Assembly: GCF_004342845.1 (NCBI RefSeq)
Contig: NZ_SLXB01000002.1
Location: 62,001 to 126,000, forward strand
Direction: 5' to 3'
DNA from: Prevotella heparinolytica
GTDB lineage: Bacteria; Bacteroidota; Bacteroidia; Bacteroidales; Bacteroidaceae
Length of the DNA stretch: 64,000 nucleotides
Positions 34,996 through 44,308 of this stretch are shown one piece after another. A program made the position numbers and the translations under genes. The notes under the pieces were generated by a model, which did no database searches, was not told the origin of the DNA, and worked only from the letters and a program-made list of their open reading frames with translations. Each line of letters begins with the position of its first letter. Positions within the stretch are counted from its first letter, which is position 1.

Positions 34996-36378
34996 ATGAT
35001 GCAATCACCTCAAGCCACCTCCAAAGGCTTCAGTAAAGCCTTTTGGGTAAGTACCACAGTCGAGCTTTTTGAACGTATGGCATATTATGCCGTATTTATT
35101 GTTCTCACCATTTATCTTTCCAGCATTTTAGGTTTCAATGATTTTGAAGCGAGTATGATTTCTGGTTTGTTTTCGGGCGGCCTCTATTTATTACCAATCT
35201 TTTCCGGAGCATATGCCGATAAAATAGGTTTCAGAAAATCGATGCTTATAGCTTTTTCGTTGCTTTCCGTAGGATATTTGGGACTGGGCTTGCTCCCTAC
35301 TCTGCTGGAAGCTGCCGGATTGGTGGAATATGGTGAGGTGACTCGTTTCTCCGGATTACCGGAGAGTAACGACAAGTGGATGATTGTTCCCATTTTGTTT
35401 GTTATCATGGTAGGAGGCTCATTTATCAAATCCATCATATCAGGGTCGGTAGCCAAAGAAACAACAGAAGCTACCCGGGCACGGGGATATTCCATTTTCT
35501 ATATGATGGTCAACATAGGAGCCTTCACCGGAAAAACCGTTGTCGACCCATTGCGGAATCTCATTGGCGAGCAAGCCTATATCTATATCAATTATTTCTC
35601 GGCTGCAATGACAATTCTGGCTTTATTGTCCGTCATCTTATTGTATAAATCGGCACATACGGCCGGCGAAGGAAAGAGTATGCGCGAAATAGGCCGGGGA
35701 TTTATGCGCATCATCACTAACTGGCGTTTGCTGATTCTTATTCTTATCGTCACGGGCTTCTGGATGGTACAGCAGCAATTGTATGCCACCATGCCCAAAT
35801 ACGTGATTCGCATGGCAGGCGAAACCGCCAAGCCGGGATGGATAGCCAATGTGAATCCGTTTGTCGTGGTCTGCTGCGTAAGCTTCATCACCCGGCTGAT
35901 GGCAAAACGTTCGGCCATCTTATCCATGAATATAGGCATGTTTCTGATTCCCATCTCGGCATTGCTGATGGCATGTGGCAATCTATTGGGTAATGAGGTG
36001 ATCGGTGGCATGAGCAACATCACGCTGATGATGGTACTCGGCATCGTGGTGCAGGCTCTGGCAGAATGCTTCATCTCCCCCCGCTATCTCGAATATTTCT
36101 CTTTGCAAGCTCCTAAGGGAGAGGAGGGCATGTATCTCGGCTTCAGCCATCTCCACTCGTTCTTGTCATCCATTTTCGGATTCGGTATAGCCGGTGTGCT
36201 TCTGACAAAATACTGTCCCGACCCGGTTTTATTTGAAACACGCGAAGCGTGGGAGGCCGCCAGCACTAATGCGCATTATATCTGGTATTACTTTGCCGGC
36301 ATCGGACTGGTTGCCGCGGTTGCACTGTCTGTTTTTGCCAAAACCACAGAATTCATTGACAAAAAGAAGAAAGCATAA
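34996..36378 (+). CDS. POT/MFS-type peptide transporter-like protein
   Basis: About 460 residues with roughly twelve hydrophobic helices. The ELFERMAYYAVFIVLTIYLSS segment resembles the first helix of proton-dependent oligopeptide transporters, and GAYADKIGFRKSML fits the loop after helix 2-3. FYMMVNIGAF is also POT-like. I chose ATG 34996 since the longer frame starts upstream of the promoter. A peptide substrate is inferred from family only; other MFS roles are possible. Confidence 0.82.
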   Translation: MMQSPQATSKGFSKAFWVSTTVELFERMAYYAVFIVLTIYLSSILGFNDFEASMISGLFSGGLYLLPIFSGAYADKIGFRKSMLIAFSLLSVGYLGLGLLPTLLEAAGLVEYGEVTRFSGLPESNDKWMIVPILFVIMVGGSFIKSIISGSVAKETTEATRARGYSIFYMMVNIGAFTGKTVVDPLRNLIGEQAYIYINYFSAAMTILALLSVILLYKSAHTAGEGKSMREIGRGFMRIITNWRLLILILIVTGFWMVQQQLYATMPKYVIRMAGETAKPGWIANVNPFVVVCCVSFITRLMAKRSAILSMNIGMFLIPISALLMACGNLLGNEVIGGMSNITLMMVLGIVVQALAECFISPRYLEYFSLQAPKGEEGMYLGFSHLHSFLSSIFGFGIAGVLLTKYCPDPVLFETREAWEAASTNAHYIWYYFAGIGLVAAVALSVFAKTTEFIDKKKKA

Positions 36379-36483
36379 ATTCCATATCGCATAGTTTTCG
36401 TATATTTGTTCCCTCAAAGCAAAGATGAGTTCAGAGCGACTTTTCTGAGATAACTCTCTATTTTTGCAATTAAGGAGATAAAA

Positions 36484-37287
36484 ATGAAAATAAAATTCAT
36501 AAGCCTTGCCAGCGGAAGTAGCGGCAACTGCTATTATATAGGAACAGAAAAATACGGAATACTCATTGATGCAGGTATTGCAGTACGAACCATTAAGAAA
36601 GGGCTGAAAGAAGCCGGCATCAGTATGGATATGGTACGTGCCGTATTCGTCACACACGACCATGCCGATCATATTAAGGCGGTAGGCGGATTGGGCGAAA
36701 AATTGAATATACCCATTTATACTACTGCACGGATTCATGAAGGCATCAACCGGAGCTATTGCATGACGGAAAAACTACATTCGTCTGCCCGTAACTTGGA
36801 GAAACAGCAACCCATGCAATTAGAAGATTTTACCATCGAGTCTTTCGAAGTGCCTCATGACGGCACGGACAATGTGGGCTATTGCATCCAAATAGACGGT
36901 AAGGTGTTTTCATTCCTCACCGACCTTGGCGAAATCACTCCTACTGCGGCGGAATATATTAAAAAGGCCAATTATCTCATACTGGAAGCCAATTATGATG
37001 ATGAGATGTTGCGCATGGGCAGTTATCCTCCCTATCTAAAGGAGCGTATAACCAGCCGTACCGGACACATGAGCAACATAGCTACCGCCGAATTTATTTC
37101 GGAAAACATGACGGGACATTTGCAATACATTTGGCTTTGTCATTTGAGTAAGGACAATAATCATCCGGAATTGGCATACAAAACAGTGGAGTGGAAGTTA
37201 AAAGAAAAAGGAATTGTTGTAGGAAAAGACGTACATCTTTGTGCATTGAAACGTACAACACCTTCCGATTTGTATGAATTTGAGTAA
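36484..37287 (+). CDS. MBL-fold hydrolase (WalJ/YycJ-like)
   Basis: A 267-residue metallo-beta-lactamase-fold protein with the metal-binding motif THDHADH (about residues 57-63) and later His/Asp ligands (VPHDGTDNVGYC, FLTDLGE, LCHLSKDNNHPE). It resembles YycJ/WalJ, a putative DNA 5' exonuclease linked to cell-wall signalling in Firmicutes, but no Wal genes are present here. TATATTTG at 36401-36408 may be its -7 box. Confidence 0.85.
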   Translation: MKIKFISLASGSSGNCYYIGTEKYGILIDAGIAVRTIKKGLKEAGISMDMVRAVFVTHDHADHIKAVGGLGEKLNIPIYTTARIHEGINRSYCMTEKLHSSARNLEKQQPMQLEDFTIESFEVPHDGTDNVGYCIQIDGKVFSFLTDLGEITPTAAEYIKKANYLILEANYDDEMLRMGSYPPYLKERITSRTGHMSNIATAEFISENMTGHLQYIWLCHLSKDNNHPELAYKTVEWKLKEKGIVVGKDVHLCALKRTTPSDLYEFE

Positions 37288-37322
37288 AAACCACCCTCCT
37301 TTCGCAAAAACATAAACATTTG

Positions 37323-37354
37323 TTTGGCTAAATAAATTCAAAAGACTACTTTTG
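37323..37354 (+). promoter_or_regulatory. Promoter of tRNA-Lys
   Basis: TTTG (37323-37326), a 20-bp spacer and TACTTTTG (37347-37354) match the consensus, 28 bp before the tRNA. Confidence 0.8.
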
Positions 37355-37381
37355 CACCCGCAAAATTAGAAAAAACAGAAT

Positions 37382-37454
37382 GCACTCTTAGCTCAGTTGG
37401 TAGAGCAACTGACTCTTAATCAGTGGGTCCAGGGTTCGAATCCCTGAGGGTGTA
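37382..37454 (+). tRNA. tRNA-Lys (CUU)
   Basis: A complete cloverleaf with acceptor GCACTCT paired to AGGGTGT (including G-U pairs), D-arm GCTCAGTTGGTAGAGC, anticodon loop CTCTTAA (anticodon CTT) and T-arm GGTTCGAATCC. CCA is not encoded. It reads AAG codons. Confidence 0.95.
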
Positions 37455-37566
37455 CAACGATTGAGTAAATTCGCTTTTATCCTCTTTTCTTTCGTTTTAA
37501 TTCCCACCGAATCATAGCTTCCTCCTTTTTTTGTGTACATTTGCATGAAGAACTATCAGTTATTCC

Positions 37567-38589
37567 ATGAATTCATTCGCAGCACACATTTCCCGGAGGA
37601 TTTTACTTATCGGATTGATAGGGGCTATGCTCATTATCTATCCCAACGTAATATGTCTGCCATGGGAATTTTACTCTCCTGCTGCACAAAGTCATCGGAT
37701 CGTTTTCAGCTTGTTTTTTATCTTCCGCTATCTTTATATCGCCGGTTTATTCACTTTATTACTTCGTTTCAATTTACGCAAGGCCACGTTATATCAACTC
37801 AAACGTAGGTTTTTCTACAATTTCATGATTGCAGTGGCAGCCTATGTCATTTTTGTTCCTATCTCGTTGAATTTTAAATTTTGTGGGGCACGCGATGCGA
37901 TAGGAAGCATACTCATCTTTCAATTCTTTGTGGTTTGTTGTATATCCACTTTGTTGGGACATATCATTATGCTATACAAAACCCAGCAGGAAAAGGAAAT
38001 AGAGATAGAACGCTTGCGCACGGAGAATCTGCAAAGCCGTTGTGACGCTTTGACTAATCAGATCAATCCTCACTTCTTTTTCAATTCACTCAGTGGAATC
38101 TCATCATTGATCCGTAAAAAGGACGATAAAAAAACACTGGAATATGTAGACCAGCTGTCGGACATGTTCCGGTATATTTTGCAGAGCGACCGTAAAGGAG
38201 TGGTCTCTCTTCGCGAAGAACTGGAATTTATTGAAGCCTTTCAATTTGTCGCCGAAGTACGTTTTGCCAATAAACTCGTTTTTTTAATCGACATAGATAA
38301 TGCTGCGAAAGATTCCTTGACCTTGCCGGTCCTTTCCTTGCTCCCACTGGTAGATAATGTAATAGTACATAATAAAATAGATGCGGATCATAAAATGGAA
38401 ATCTCCATATTTATGAATGAGTGCGACGAATTGATTGTTTCTAACCCGATACATCCCAAACTGTCCGTTCCATTGACAAACGGCACCGGTTTGAAAAACC
38501 TGGAAAACAGATTCCTATTGTTGACCAATCGAAAAATCAGGGTTGAAATGACAGAGAAAAGGTTTACTGTTTATCTACCTCTAAAATGA
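37567..38589 (+). CDS. LytS-type sensor histidine kinase
   Basis: A 340-residue membrane kinase of the His_kinase (LytS/YehU) class. Four hydrophobic helices occupy about residues 10-135, followed by a short coiled coil (KEIEIERLRTENLQSRCDAL). The phosphoacceptor motif NQINPHFFFNSLSGISSLIRK holds the His. The HATPase part has LLPLVDNVIVHN and GTGLKNLENR. It partners the LytTR regulator that starts 7 bp later. The signal is unknown. Confidence 0.9.
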   Translation: MNSFAAHISRRILLIGLIGAMLIIYPNVICLPWEFYSPAAQSHRIVFSLFFIFRYLYIAGLFTLLLRFNLRKATLYQLKRRFFYNFMIAVAAYVIFVPISLNFKFCGARDAIGSILIFQFFVVCCISTLLGHIIMLYKTQQEKEIEIERLRTENLQSRCDALTNQINPHFFFNSLSGISSLIRKKDDKKTLEYVDQLSDMFRYILQSDRKGVVSLREELEFIEAFQFVAEVRFANKLVFLIDIDNAAKDSLTLPVLSLLPLVDNVIVHNKIDADHKMEISIFMNECDELIVSNPIHPKLSVPLTNGTGLKNLENRFLLLTNRKIRVEMTEKRFTVYLPLK

Positions 38590-38596
38590 AGTGGCA

Positions 38597-39352
38597 ATGA
38601 AAGTATTGATTGTTGAGGATGAGACATCATCGTATGAAAATCTGAGGGAAATTCTGCGTGAAATAGATCCGGATATTGAAGTTGTGGGCAATACGGAAAG
38701 TGTGGTGCAGACCATCAATTGGTTAAAAACCGGAATTGCTCCCGATTTAATATTTATGGATATACATCTTTCCGATGATTCAGCCTTTGCCATATTTGAT
38801 AAAATGGAGGTGGAAACTCCCATTATATTTACTACGGCTTATGACCAGTATGCCATTGAGGCCTTTAAAGTGAATAGTATAGATTATTTGCTGAAGCCTA
38901 TCAAAGTCTGCGAAGTGAAACACGCCATTGATAAGTTCAAGAGACTAAGCCACACTGATGTTAGCCATTATTTATCGCAGTTGCTGCAACTTGCTCCCTC
39001 TTCAATGCATAAAAGCAAGATGCTGATACCTTATAAAGATAAATTGATTCCGATAGGTTTCAGCGATATTGCATTCTTTTATACTGCCGATAAGAATTCT
39101 TTTATATATTTGAAAAACGGTACTCATTATCCTTATTCCAAAACATTGGATCAAATAATGACAACACTTGATTCCAATAACTTTTTTCGTGCCAACAAGC
39201 AATTTATAATCAGACGAGACAATGTGGTCAATATAACAATCTGGTTTGATAATCGCTTGCTTGTCACTCTTGATACAGAAGTGCCTGAACGAATTTATAT
39301 CAGTAAAAATAAAGCAGCAGAATTTAAGACATGGCTCACCGCCGGTTATTGA
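38597..39352 (+). CDS. LytTR-family response regulator
   Basis: About 251 residues. A receiver domain (VLIVEDETSSYENLREIL, phospho-Asp in DLIFMDIHLSDDS, KPIKVCEVKHAI) is followed by a LytTR DNA-binding domain (IPIGFSDIAFFYTADKNSFIYLKNG...FFRANKQFIIRRDNVV). A GTG at 38591 is possible but ATG 38597 is preferred. It pairs with the upstream kinase. The next gene begins 32 bp later, so the ferredoxin/aldo-keto reductase cluster is a candidate target or part of the same transcript. Confidence 0.92.
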   Translation: MKVLIVEDETSSYENLREILREIDPDIEVVGNTESVVQTINWLKTGIAPDLIFMDIHLSDDSAFAIFDKMEVETPIIFTTAYDQYAIEAFKVNSIDYLLKPIKVCEVKHAIDKFKRLSHTDVSHYLSQLLQLAPSSMHKSKMLIPYKDKLIPIGFSDIAFFYTADKNSFIYLKNGTHYPYSKTLDQIMTTLDSNNFFRANKQFIIRRDNVVNITIWFDNRLLVTLDTEVPERIYISKNKAAEFKTWLTAGY

Positions 39353-39384
39353 TACCCTTGTAGAAACCCTAAAATCAAAATATC

Positions 39385-40932
39385 ATGTTACGGAAGATTA
39401 GACTAACTCTTGCATTGATTTTCTTTGCACTTATCACCTTATTGTTCCTCGACTTTACAGGGACATTGCACGGGTGGTTCGGATGGCTGGCCAAAATTCA
39501 GTTCCTCCCCGCCGTATTGGCGTTAAACGTGGGAGTGATACTGTTGCTCGTTATCCTCACATTGGTATGCGGACGTATTTATTGCTCCGTCATTTGTCCT
39601 TAGGGTGTCCTTCAGGACGTCATGGCATGGCTGGGACGAAGAATCCCGAAACGCAGAAAACTCCCCTACTCTTACTCGCCCGCCTTGTCATGGTTGCGCT
39701 ACGGTGTACTGGGAGTGTTTGTAATTGCATTGATTGCCGGTGTTGGCTCGTTCGTTGCCTTACTTGCACCTTACAGTTCGTATGGACGCATAGCCAATAA
39801 CCTGTTCCAACCGATATGGCAATGGGCTAATAACGGATTAGCTTACTTGGCCGAGCGTGCAGACAGCTATGCCTTTTATGAAACAGAGGTCTGGATAAAG
39901 AGTTTGCCTACATTGCTCATTGCCGTTGCAACTTTCGTTTTACTCATCATTTTGGCCGTGCGCAACGGGAGAACCTATTGTAATACAATCTGTCCTGTGG
40001 GCACCGTCTTGGGATTTATTTCACGATATTCTCTTTTTCGTATCACGATAGATCCGGAGAAATGTAACAAGTGTAGTCTATGTTCCCGTCGTTGCAAGGC
40101 TGCATGCATTGATTTTAAATCATATCGCATAGACAACAGCCGTTGCGTGACGTGTATGGATTGCATCGGAACATGCAATCACGGTGCTATCTCTTATAAG
40201 TATCACCCCATAGGCAGCTATCATGCAGCCGGGAGTCAAAAAGGAGAAAGCATTGTAACGGCAGCTTCTTCTGCCACGAATATATCTTCAGATAATAATA
40301 TGGATAATACTCGTCGCAGCTTCTTCACGGCTACAGCTTTGGTTGCCGCCACCTCTCTCGTAAAAGCTCAGGAGAAGAAAGTTGATGGCGGACTGGCTAC
40401 AATTGAAGATAAAGCAATTCCCCATCGCAATACGCCCATCACTCCTCCGGGGGCGTTGAGTGCACATAATATGGCGCAGCATTGTACGGCCTGCCAACTC
40501 TGCGTATCAGTCTGTCCCAATCAAGTTCTTCGTCCTTCTACTGACTTGATGAAGTTGATGCAGCCGGAGATGTCGTATGAACGTGGTTATTGTAGGCCGG
40601 AGTGCGTGAAGTGCTCTGAAGTTTGTCCGGCAGGGGCTATATTACCCATTAGCAGGGTTGATAAATCGTCTGTTCAGATAGGCCATGCCGTATGGGTGAA
40701 GAGAAACTGCATCCCGCTGACGGATGGTGTGGAGTGTGGCAATTGTGCCCGTCATTGCCCCGTGGGAGCTATACAAATGGTGCCGAATGTGGCGGAAGAC
40801 AGAAATTCCACGAAAATACCGGCGATTAATGTCGAGCGCTGTATTGGTTGTGGCGCATGCGAGAATCTTTGTCCGGCCCGTCCGTTCACAGCCATCTATG
40901 TGGAAGGGCATGAAAGACATCGGATTGTATAA
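39385..40932 (+). pseudogene. NapH/NapG-like polyferredoxin gene interrupted by an in-frame TAG
   Basis: One frame runs from 39385 to 40932 and is broken only by TAG at 39601-39603. The codons just before read CGRIYCSVICP, and those after read GVLQDVMAWLGRR, which together would be the usual CP-x-GVLQD motif of membrane polyferredoxins. The rest has membrane helices, a second YCNTICPVGTVLG motif and clusters such as CNKCSLCSRRC. A twin-Arg-like RRSFFTA then leads into a second module with CTACQLCVSVCP, CGNCARHCP and CIGCGACENLCP. It thus resembles a NapH-NapG fusion for membrane electron transfer. Translation could restart at ATG 39622. A sequencing error cannot be excluded. Confidence 0.85.
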
Positions 40933-40952
40933 TCTTTAGAACTTTTATCGTT

Positions 40953-42350
40953 ATGGAAGAACAGAACAAAAATATGAATCGTCGTGATTTCCTGAAAATC
41001 GTAGGTATTACGACCGTTAGCTCTACCGCCGCTCTCTATGGTTGCAAATCTGAAGAAGGAAGTAATAAAAGCAACAAAGTATTGGGACCCATCCCTACGG
41101 ATAAAATGACCTACCGAAGCTTCTCGGGCTTGGGAGATGACAAAGTTTCCATCTTGGGATATGGATGCATGCGTTGGCCCACCGTTCCAGCTTCGGACGG
41201 TAAGGGTGATATGATAGATCAGGATGCTGTTAATGAACTGGTGGATTATGCCATTGCCCATGGTGTGAATTATTTTGATACATCTCCGGTATATGTACAG
41301 GGATGGAGCGAAAAGTCTACGGGAATTGCATTGAAACGTCATCCGCGGGAGTCTTTCTATATAGCAACCAAACTCTCCAATTTTCATCCCGACACTTGGA
41401 GCCGCGAGAACTCTATTGCCATGTATCGCAAGTCGTTCAAAGAATTGCAGGTGGATTATATCGACTATTACTTGCTGCACATGATTGGCGGTGGTGGAAT
41501 GGAACAATTCAAAAAACGCTATATTGACAACGGCATGATTGATTTTCTTGTCAAAGAGCGTGAAGCAGGACGCATCCGTCGTTTGGGGTGGTCGTTTCAT
41601 GGAGATATCAAGGCGTATGACTATGCTTTGCAAATGCACGACCGTGGAGAGGTGCATTGGGATTTTGTGCAAATCCAGTTGAATTATATAGACTGGAAAC
41701 ATGCTTCGGGCAGCAATTTCAAGGCCGAATACCTTTATAACGAATTGGCTAAACGCAATATCCCGGCTGTCGTAATGGAACCTCTATTGGGAGGACGGCT
41801 TTCCAAAGTGCCCGATCACATTGTGGCACGGCTGAAGCAACGCGAACCGGACAACAGTGTGGCTTCTTGGGCGTTCCGTTATGCCGGTTCGCCTGAAGAT
41901 GTGCTTACGGTGTTGAGCGGGATGACCTATATGGAGCATCTGCAAGATAATATACGCACCTACTCGCCATTGGTGTCGCTGACTGACGAAGAAACCCAAT
42001 TTCTGTATGATACGGCAGACTTGATGATGGAATATCCAACCATAACCTGCAATGACTGCAAGTATTGTATGCCTTGTCCGTATGGCATCGACATTCCGGC
42101 AGTACTGCTTCATTATAACAAATGCGTCAACGAAGGAAATATACCCGAAAGCAGTCAGGACGAAAACTATCGGCAAGCACGCCGGGCATTTCTTGTGGGC
42201 TACGACCGTAGTGTACCCAAACTGAGGCAGGCCAACCATTGCATTGGTTGCAATCAGTGCACCCCTCATTGTCCGCAAACAATTGACATTCCCAAGGAGT
42301 TACATCGCATAGACAGGTTTGTAGAACATTTGAAACAAGAAACGCTGTAA
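40953..42350 (+). CDS. Aldo/keto reductase with Tat signal and C-terminal ferredoxin clusters
   Basis: 465 residues. An N-terminal twin-arginine signal (NRRDFLKIVGITTV, then YGC) precedes an aldo/keto reductase barrel (VNYFDTSPVYVQGWSEKSTGIALK, YYLLHM, GRIRRLGWSFHG). Two Cys clusters follow: CNDCKYCMPCPYGIDIP and CIGCNQCTPHCPQTIDIP. It is probably exported folded and takes electrons through the iron-sulfur clusters. It follows the interrupted polyferredoxin gene by 20 bp, its likely electron donor, and precedes the DUF1893 gene by 1 bp. The substrate is unknown. Confidence 0.9.
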   Translation: MEEQNKNMNRRDFLKIVGITTVSSTAALYGCKSEEGSNKSNKVLGPIPTDKMTYRSFSGLGDDKVSILGYGCMRWPTVPASDGKGDMIDQDAVNELVDYAIAHGVNYFDTSPVYVQGWSEKSTGIALKRHPRESFYIATKLSNFHPDTWSRENSIAMYRKSFKELQVDYIDYYLLHMIGGGGMEQFKKRYIDNGMIDFLVKEREAGRIRRLGWSFHGDIKAYDYALQMHDRGEVHWDFVQIQLNYIDWKHASGSNFKAEYLYNELAKRNIPAVVMEPLLGGRLSKVPDHIVARLKQREPDNSVASWAFRYAGSPEDVLTVLSGMTYMEHLQDNIRTYSPLVSLTDEETQFLYDTADLMMEYPTITCNDCKYCMPCPYGIDIPAVLLHYNKCVNEGNIPESSQDENYRQARRAFLVGYDRSVPKLRQANHCIGCNQCTPHCPQTIDIPKELHRIDRFVEHLKQETL

Positions 42351-42351
42351 G

Positions 42352-42777
42352 ATGGAATGCACCATCGACATGCTTCATAAAGGAGGATACTCTTGTGTGA
42401 TGAGAAATGATAAGGAAATTCGCACCTTTACCCGACGAGGGGTGATGGATTTATACGATTTGTATCAGGCAGACCCTGCATTTATGCGTGGGGCTGCCAT
42501 TGCCGACAAGATAATAGGAAAAGGGGCGGCTGCTCTGATAGTATTGGGAGGAATCAAAAAAGTTTATGCCGATGTCATCAGTAGCCCGGCATTGGGGCTG
42601 TTGCGCAAAGCAGATATAGATGTGGCTTTTGCAGAAGAAGTGCCGCATATTATAAACCGAATGGGTACAGGGCAATGTCCTTTGGAGGCTGCTTGCAGCG
42701 GGTTAAAATCAGCAGAAGAGATGTTTCCTGTGATACGAAGCTTTATATCCGGAATTCGCTCTATTCCTAATACCTAA
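42352..42777 (+). CDS. DUF1893 protein
   Basis: A 141-residue cytosolic protein that matches DUF1893 (SCVMRNDKEIRTFTRRGVMDLYDL, GAAIADKIIGKGAAALIVLGGIKKVYADVIS, CPLEAACSGL). The family shares a cytidine-deaminase-like fold; its activity is not established. It begins 1 bp after the aldo/keto reductase stop, so the two are translationally coupled. Confidence 0.85.
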   Translation: MECTIDMLHKGGYSCVMRNDKEIRTFTRRGVMDLYDLYQADPAFMRGAAIADKIIGKGAAALIVLGGIKKVYADVISSPALGLLRKADIDVAFAEEVPHIINRMGTGQCPLEAACSGLKSAEEMFPVIRSFISGIRSIPNT

Positions 42778-43453
42778 AATATAATCTCTCCTCCAGAGCC
42801 ATTGCTCAAAGTTGAGAAATGTTACTGAAGGAGAGAACCCAACACCAGTTTTCATTAAAAATCTGATTTCACAATCAGGAATATCTTGAAGTCTTATGAC
42901 TGTTTACTCTTCAGAATAAAGATATGCTTTTCTTACACGAAGAAAAAGCTGTTTTTTTGATTGAGAGCCTGTTTAATAGTTTCTTCTATTTAATCGGAGT
43001 TTCTTTATATTTCATCAAGAGAGTGCCGGACAATATTAAACAGGCTCCATTCAATCAATACCTTTGAGAACATTTGAATTGAAGAATCTACCACTGATGT
43101 TGCCGCAGCGGCAGACCTTCATTCACAGAGCTTATGCCCTTATCGAGAGAATTAGAATAAAAGAACTCTCTGTTAACGTTATACCGAATGTCTAGTCTAG
43201 CTCACCAAGTTATATTTCAATTTCACTTTCTACTTCCCTTACGAAAAAATAAAGAGGGAGATGGAGCCTTAGTATATAACTCAAACAAAACAAAACGTTA
43301 TAAGGACATCTCCCTCAAGAAAAAATGTTCACCTTCACAGGCTTCCTAAAAAGCAAGATGTGCTATACATCATTGCGAATATCTAATACCTAAAATTATA
43401 GTTCGCTTTTTTATTTAATAGAGGTTCTTTTTAGCTTTCGCCTATAACCTATC
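42778..43453. other. Intergenic region with inverted repeats, no clear gene
   Basis: This 676-bp gap contains a weak hairpin after the DUF1893 gene (TCTCTCCT at 42785, mirrored by AGGAGAGA at 42829). It also holds a terminal-inverted-repeat element (42957-43058) and a smaller GAGGGAGATG/CATCTCCCTC hairpin (43254-43316). I see no coding frame with family landmarks. Confidence 0.5.
42957..43058. repeat. Element of about 100 bp with terminal inverted repeats
   Basis: The left end (42957-42978) contains TTGATTGA and GCCTGTTTAATA; the right end (43034-43058) contains TATTAAACAGGC and TCAATCAA. The ends pair over about 20 bp with a small offset. The size and structure suit a MITE-like element or a large hairpin. 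There are no internal genes. Confidence 0.6.
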
Positions 43454-43681
43454 TTATTGTTGAGAACGATTCCTGAAGAATATTTTCCAAAACTGTCGTA
43501 GGCATAGGCGCAACCTCCTGCTCCACTTTCTTCTCATATTCTTATGTTCAAGTTCCTCCGCTGCTTTTTCAACCCGTACTATACGCTCATCACATGCATC
43601 GTCTTCATCACATGAAATGCGCTCGTCAATTATATCTACCACTTGTTCGTATGTCAGTAATGGTTTTTTCTTTTTATCCAT
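43454..43681 (-). CDS. Small basic protein of unknown function
   Basis: A 75-residue frame from ATG 43681 (MDKKKKPLLTYEQVVDIIDER). The middle is acidic (CDEDDACDER) and the C-terminus is strongly basic and aromatic (RRKWSRRLRLCLRQFWKIFFRN). A minus-strand TACCTTTG (43730-43723) lies at a suitable distance upstream, which supports expression and this start rather than ATG 43726. I do not recognise the family. It is isolated between two repeat-bearing gaps. Confidence 0.45.
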   Translation of the reverse strand: MDKKKKPLLTYEQVVDIIDERISCDEDDACDERIVRVEKAAEELEHKNMRRKWSRRLRLCLRQFWKIFFRNRSQQ

Positions 43682-43730
43682 ATTCTGAATAACGGTTGAG
43701 TAAAACATCGGTTTTTCTGTTGGCAAAGGT

Positions 43731-44308
43731 AGCCTATAGCCCCTATCAATGTTTGCATCTGATACGCAATAATTGGTATCTACTGCGCATTTTTCATTGA
43801 AAGCATTTGACTAATATGCGCATTAATACAAGATAATCGTTTGATTTACAGACGTTGTTTTAAACAAAAATAAAAATACAATAAAAGTACCATCTATCAT
43901 TTTTAGATTGCAATAATCAAGATGTCGTATGATTGCTGTCAACTAAAACTATTCTTGGATAATCCGCTTCATTCTATTTTATGCTTTCCATACAGAGTGT
44001 TTTTAACGTGCTTTCAAGCAGCCCGCAAGACCATGACATTCATAAATCACACATTGGCACTATGACCTCTTCGTGTTGACCGCAGGCTGCGAATTTGTAT
44101 TCGCACGGCGCGAACAGAGATTTGTTCAGGCTTCGAACAAGTTTACAGTTTGCCACAAACGGTTTTATTCTATGAATCCGGCAGATTTATCCTATAAGTA
44201 CAATACACAAACTCAATGATTACTGTTCACTCAAACAGCTTGATTTAGTATGCACAGTATTTATGAACGGGCATTGCGGATGCATTCATGAGAAAGGAAA
44301 ATGAACTT
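43731..44308. other. Intergenic region with array 6
   Basis: Apart from the 21-bp repeats at 44079-44162 and the segment similar to 17035-17135, I see no gene or RNA here. Confidence 0.5.
44079..44162. repeat. 21-bp periodic array (array 6), related to array 3
   Basis: Two good 21-bp units start at 44079 (ACCGCAGGCTGCG) and 44100 (TTCGCACGGCGCG), with two weaker ones at 44121 and 44142. The words CGCACGG, GCGAACAGAGATTT and CGAACAAGTTTAC match array 3 closely, and similarity extends to about 44200. Confidence 0.75.

Noticed and set aside
39601..39603. The in-frame TAG as a pyrrolysine codon.
   Set aside because: Pyrrolysine machinery is not known from this group, and the motif position is normally an ordinary residue next to CP; mutation or error is simpler.
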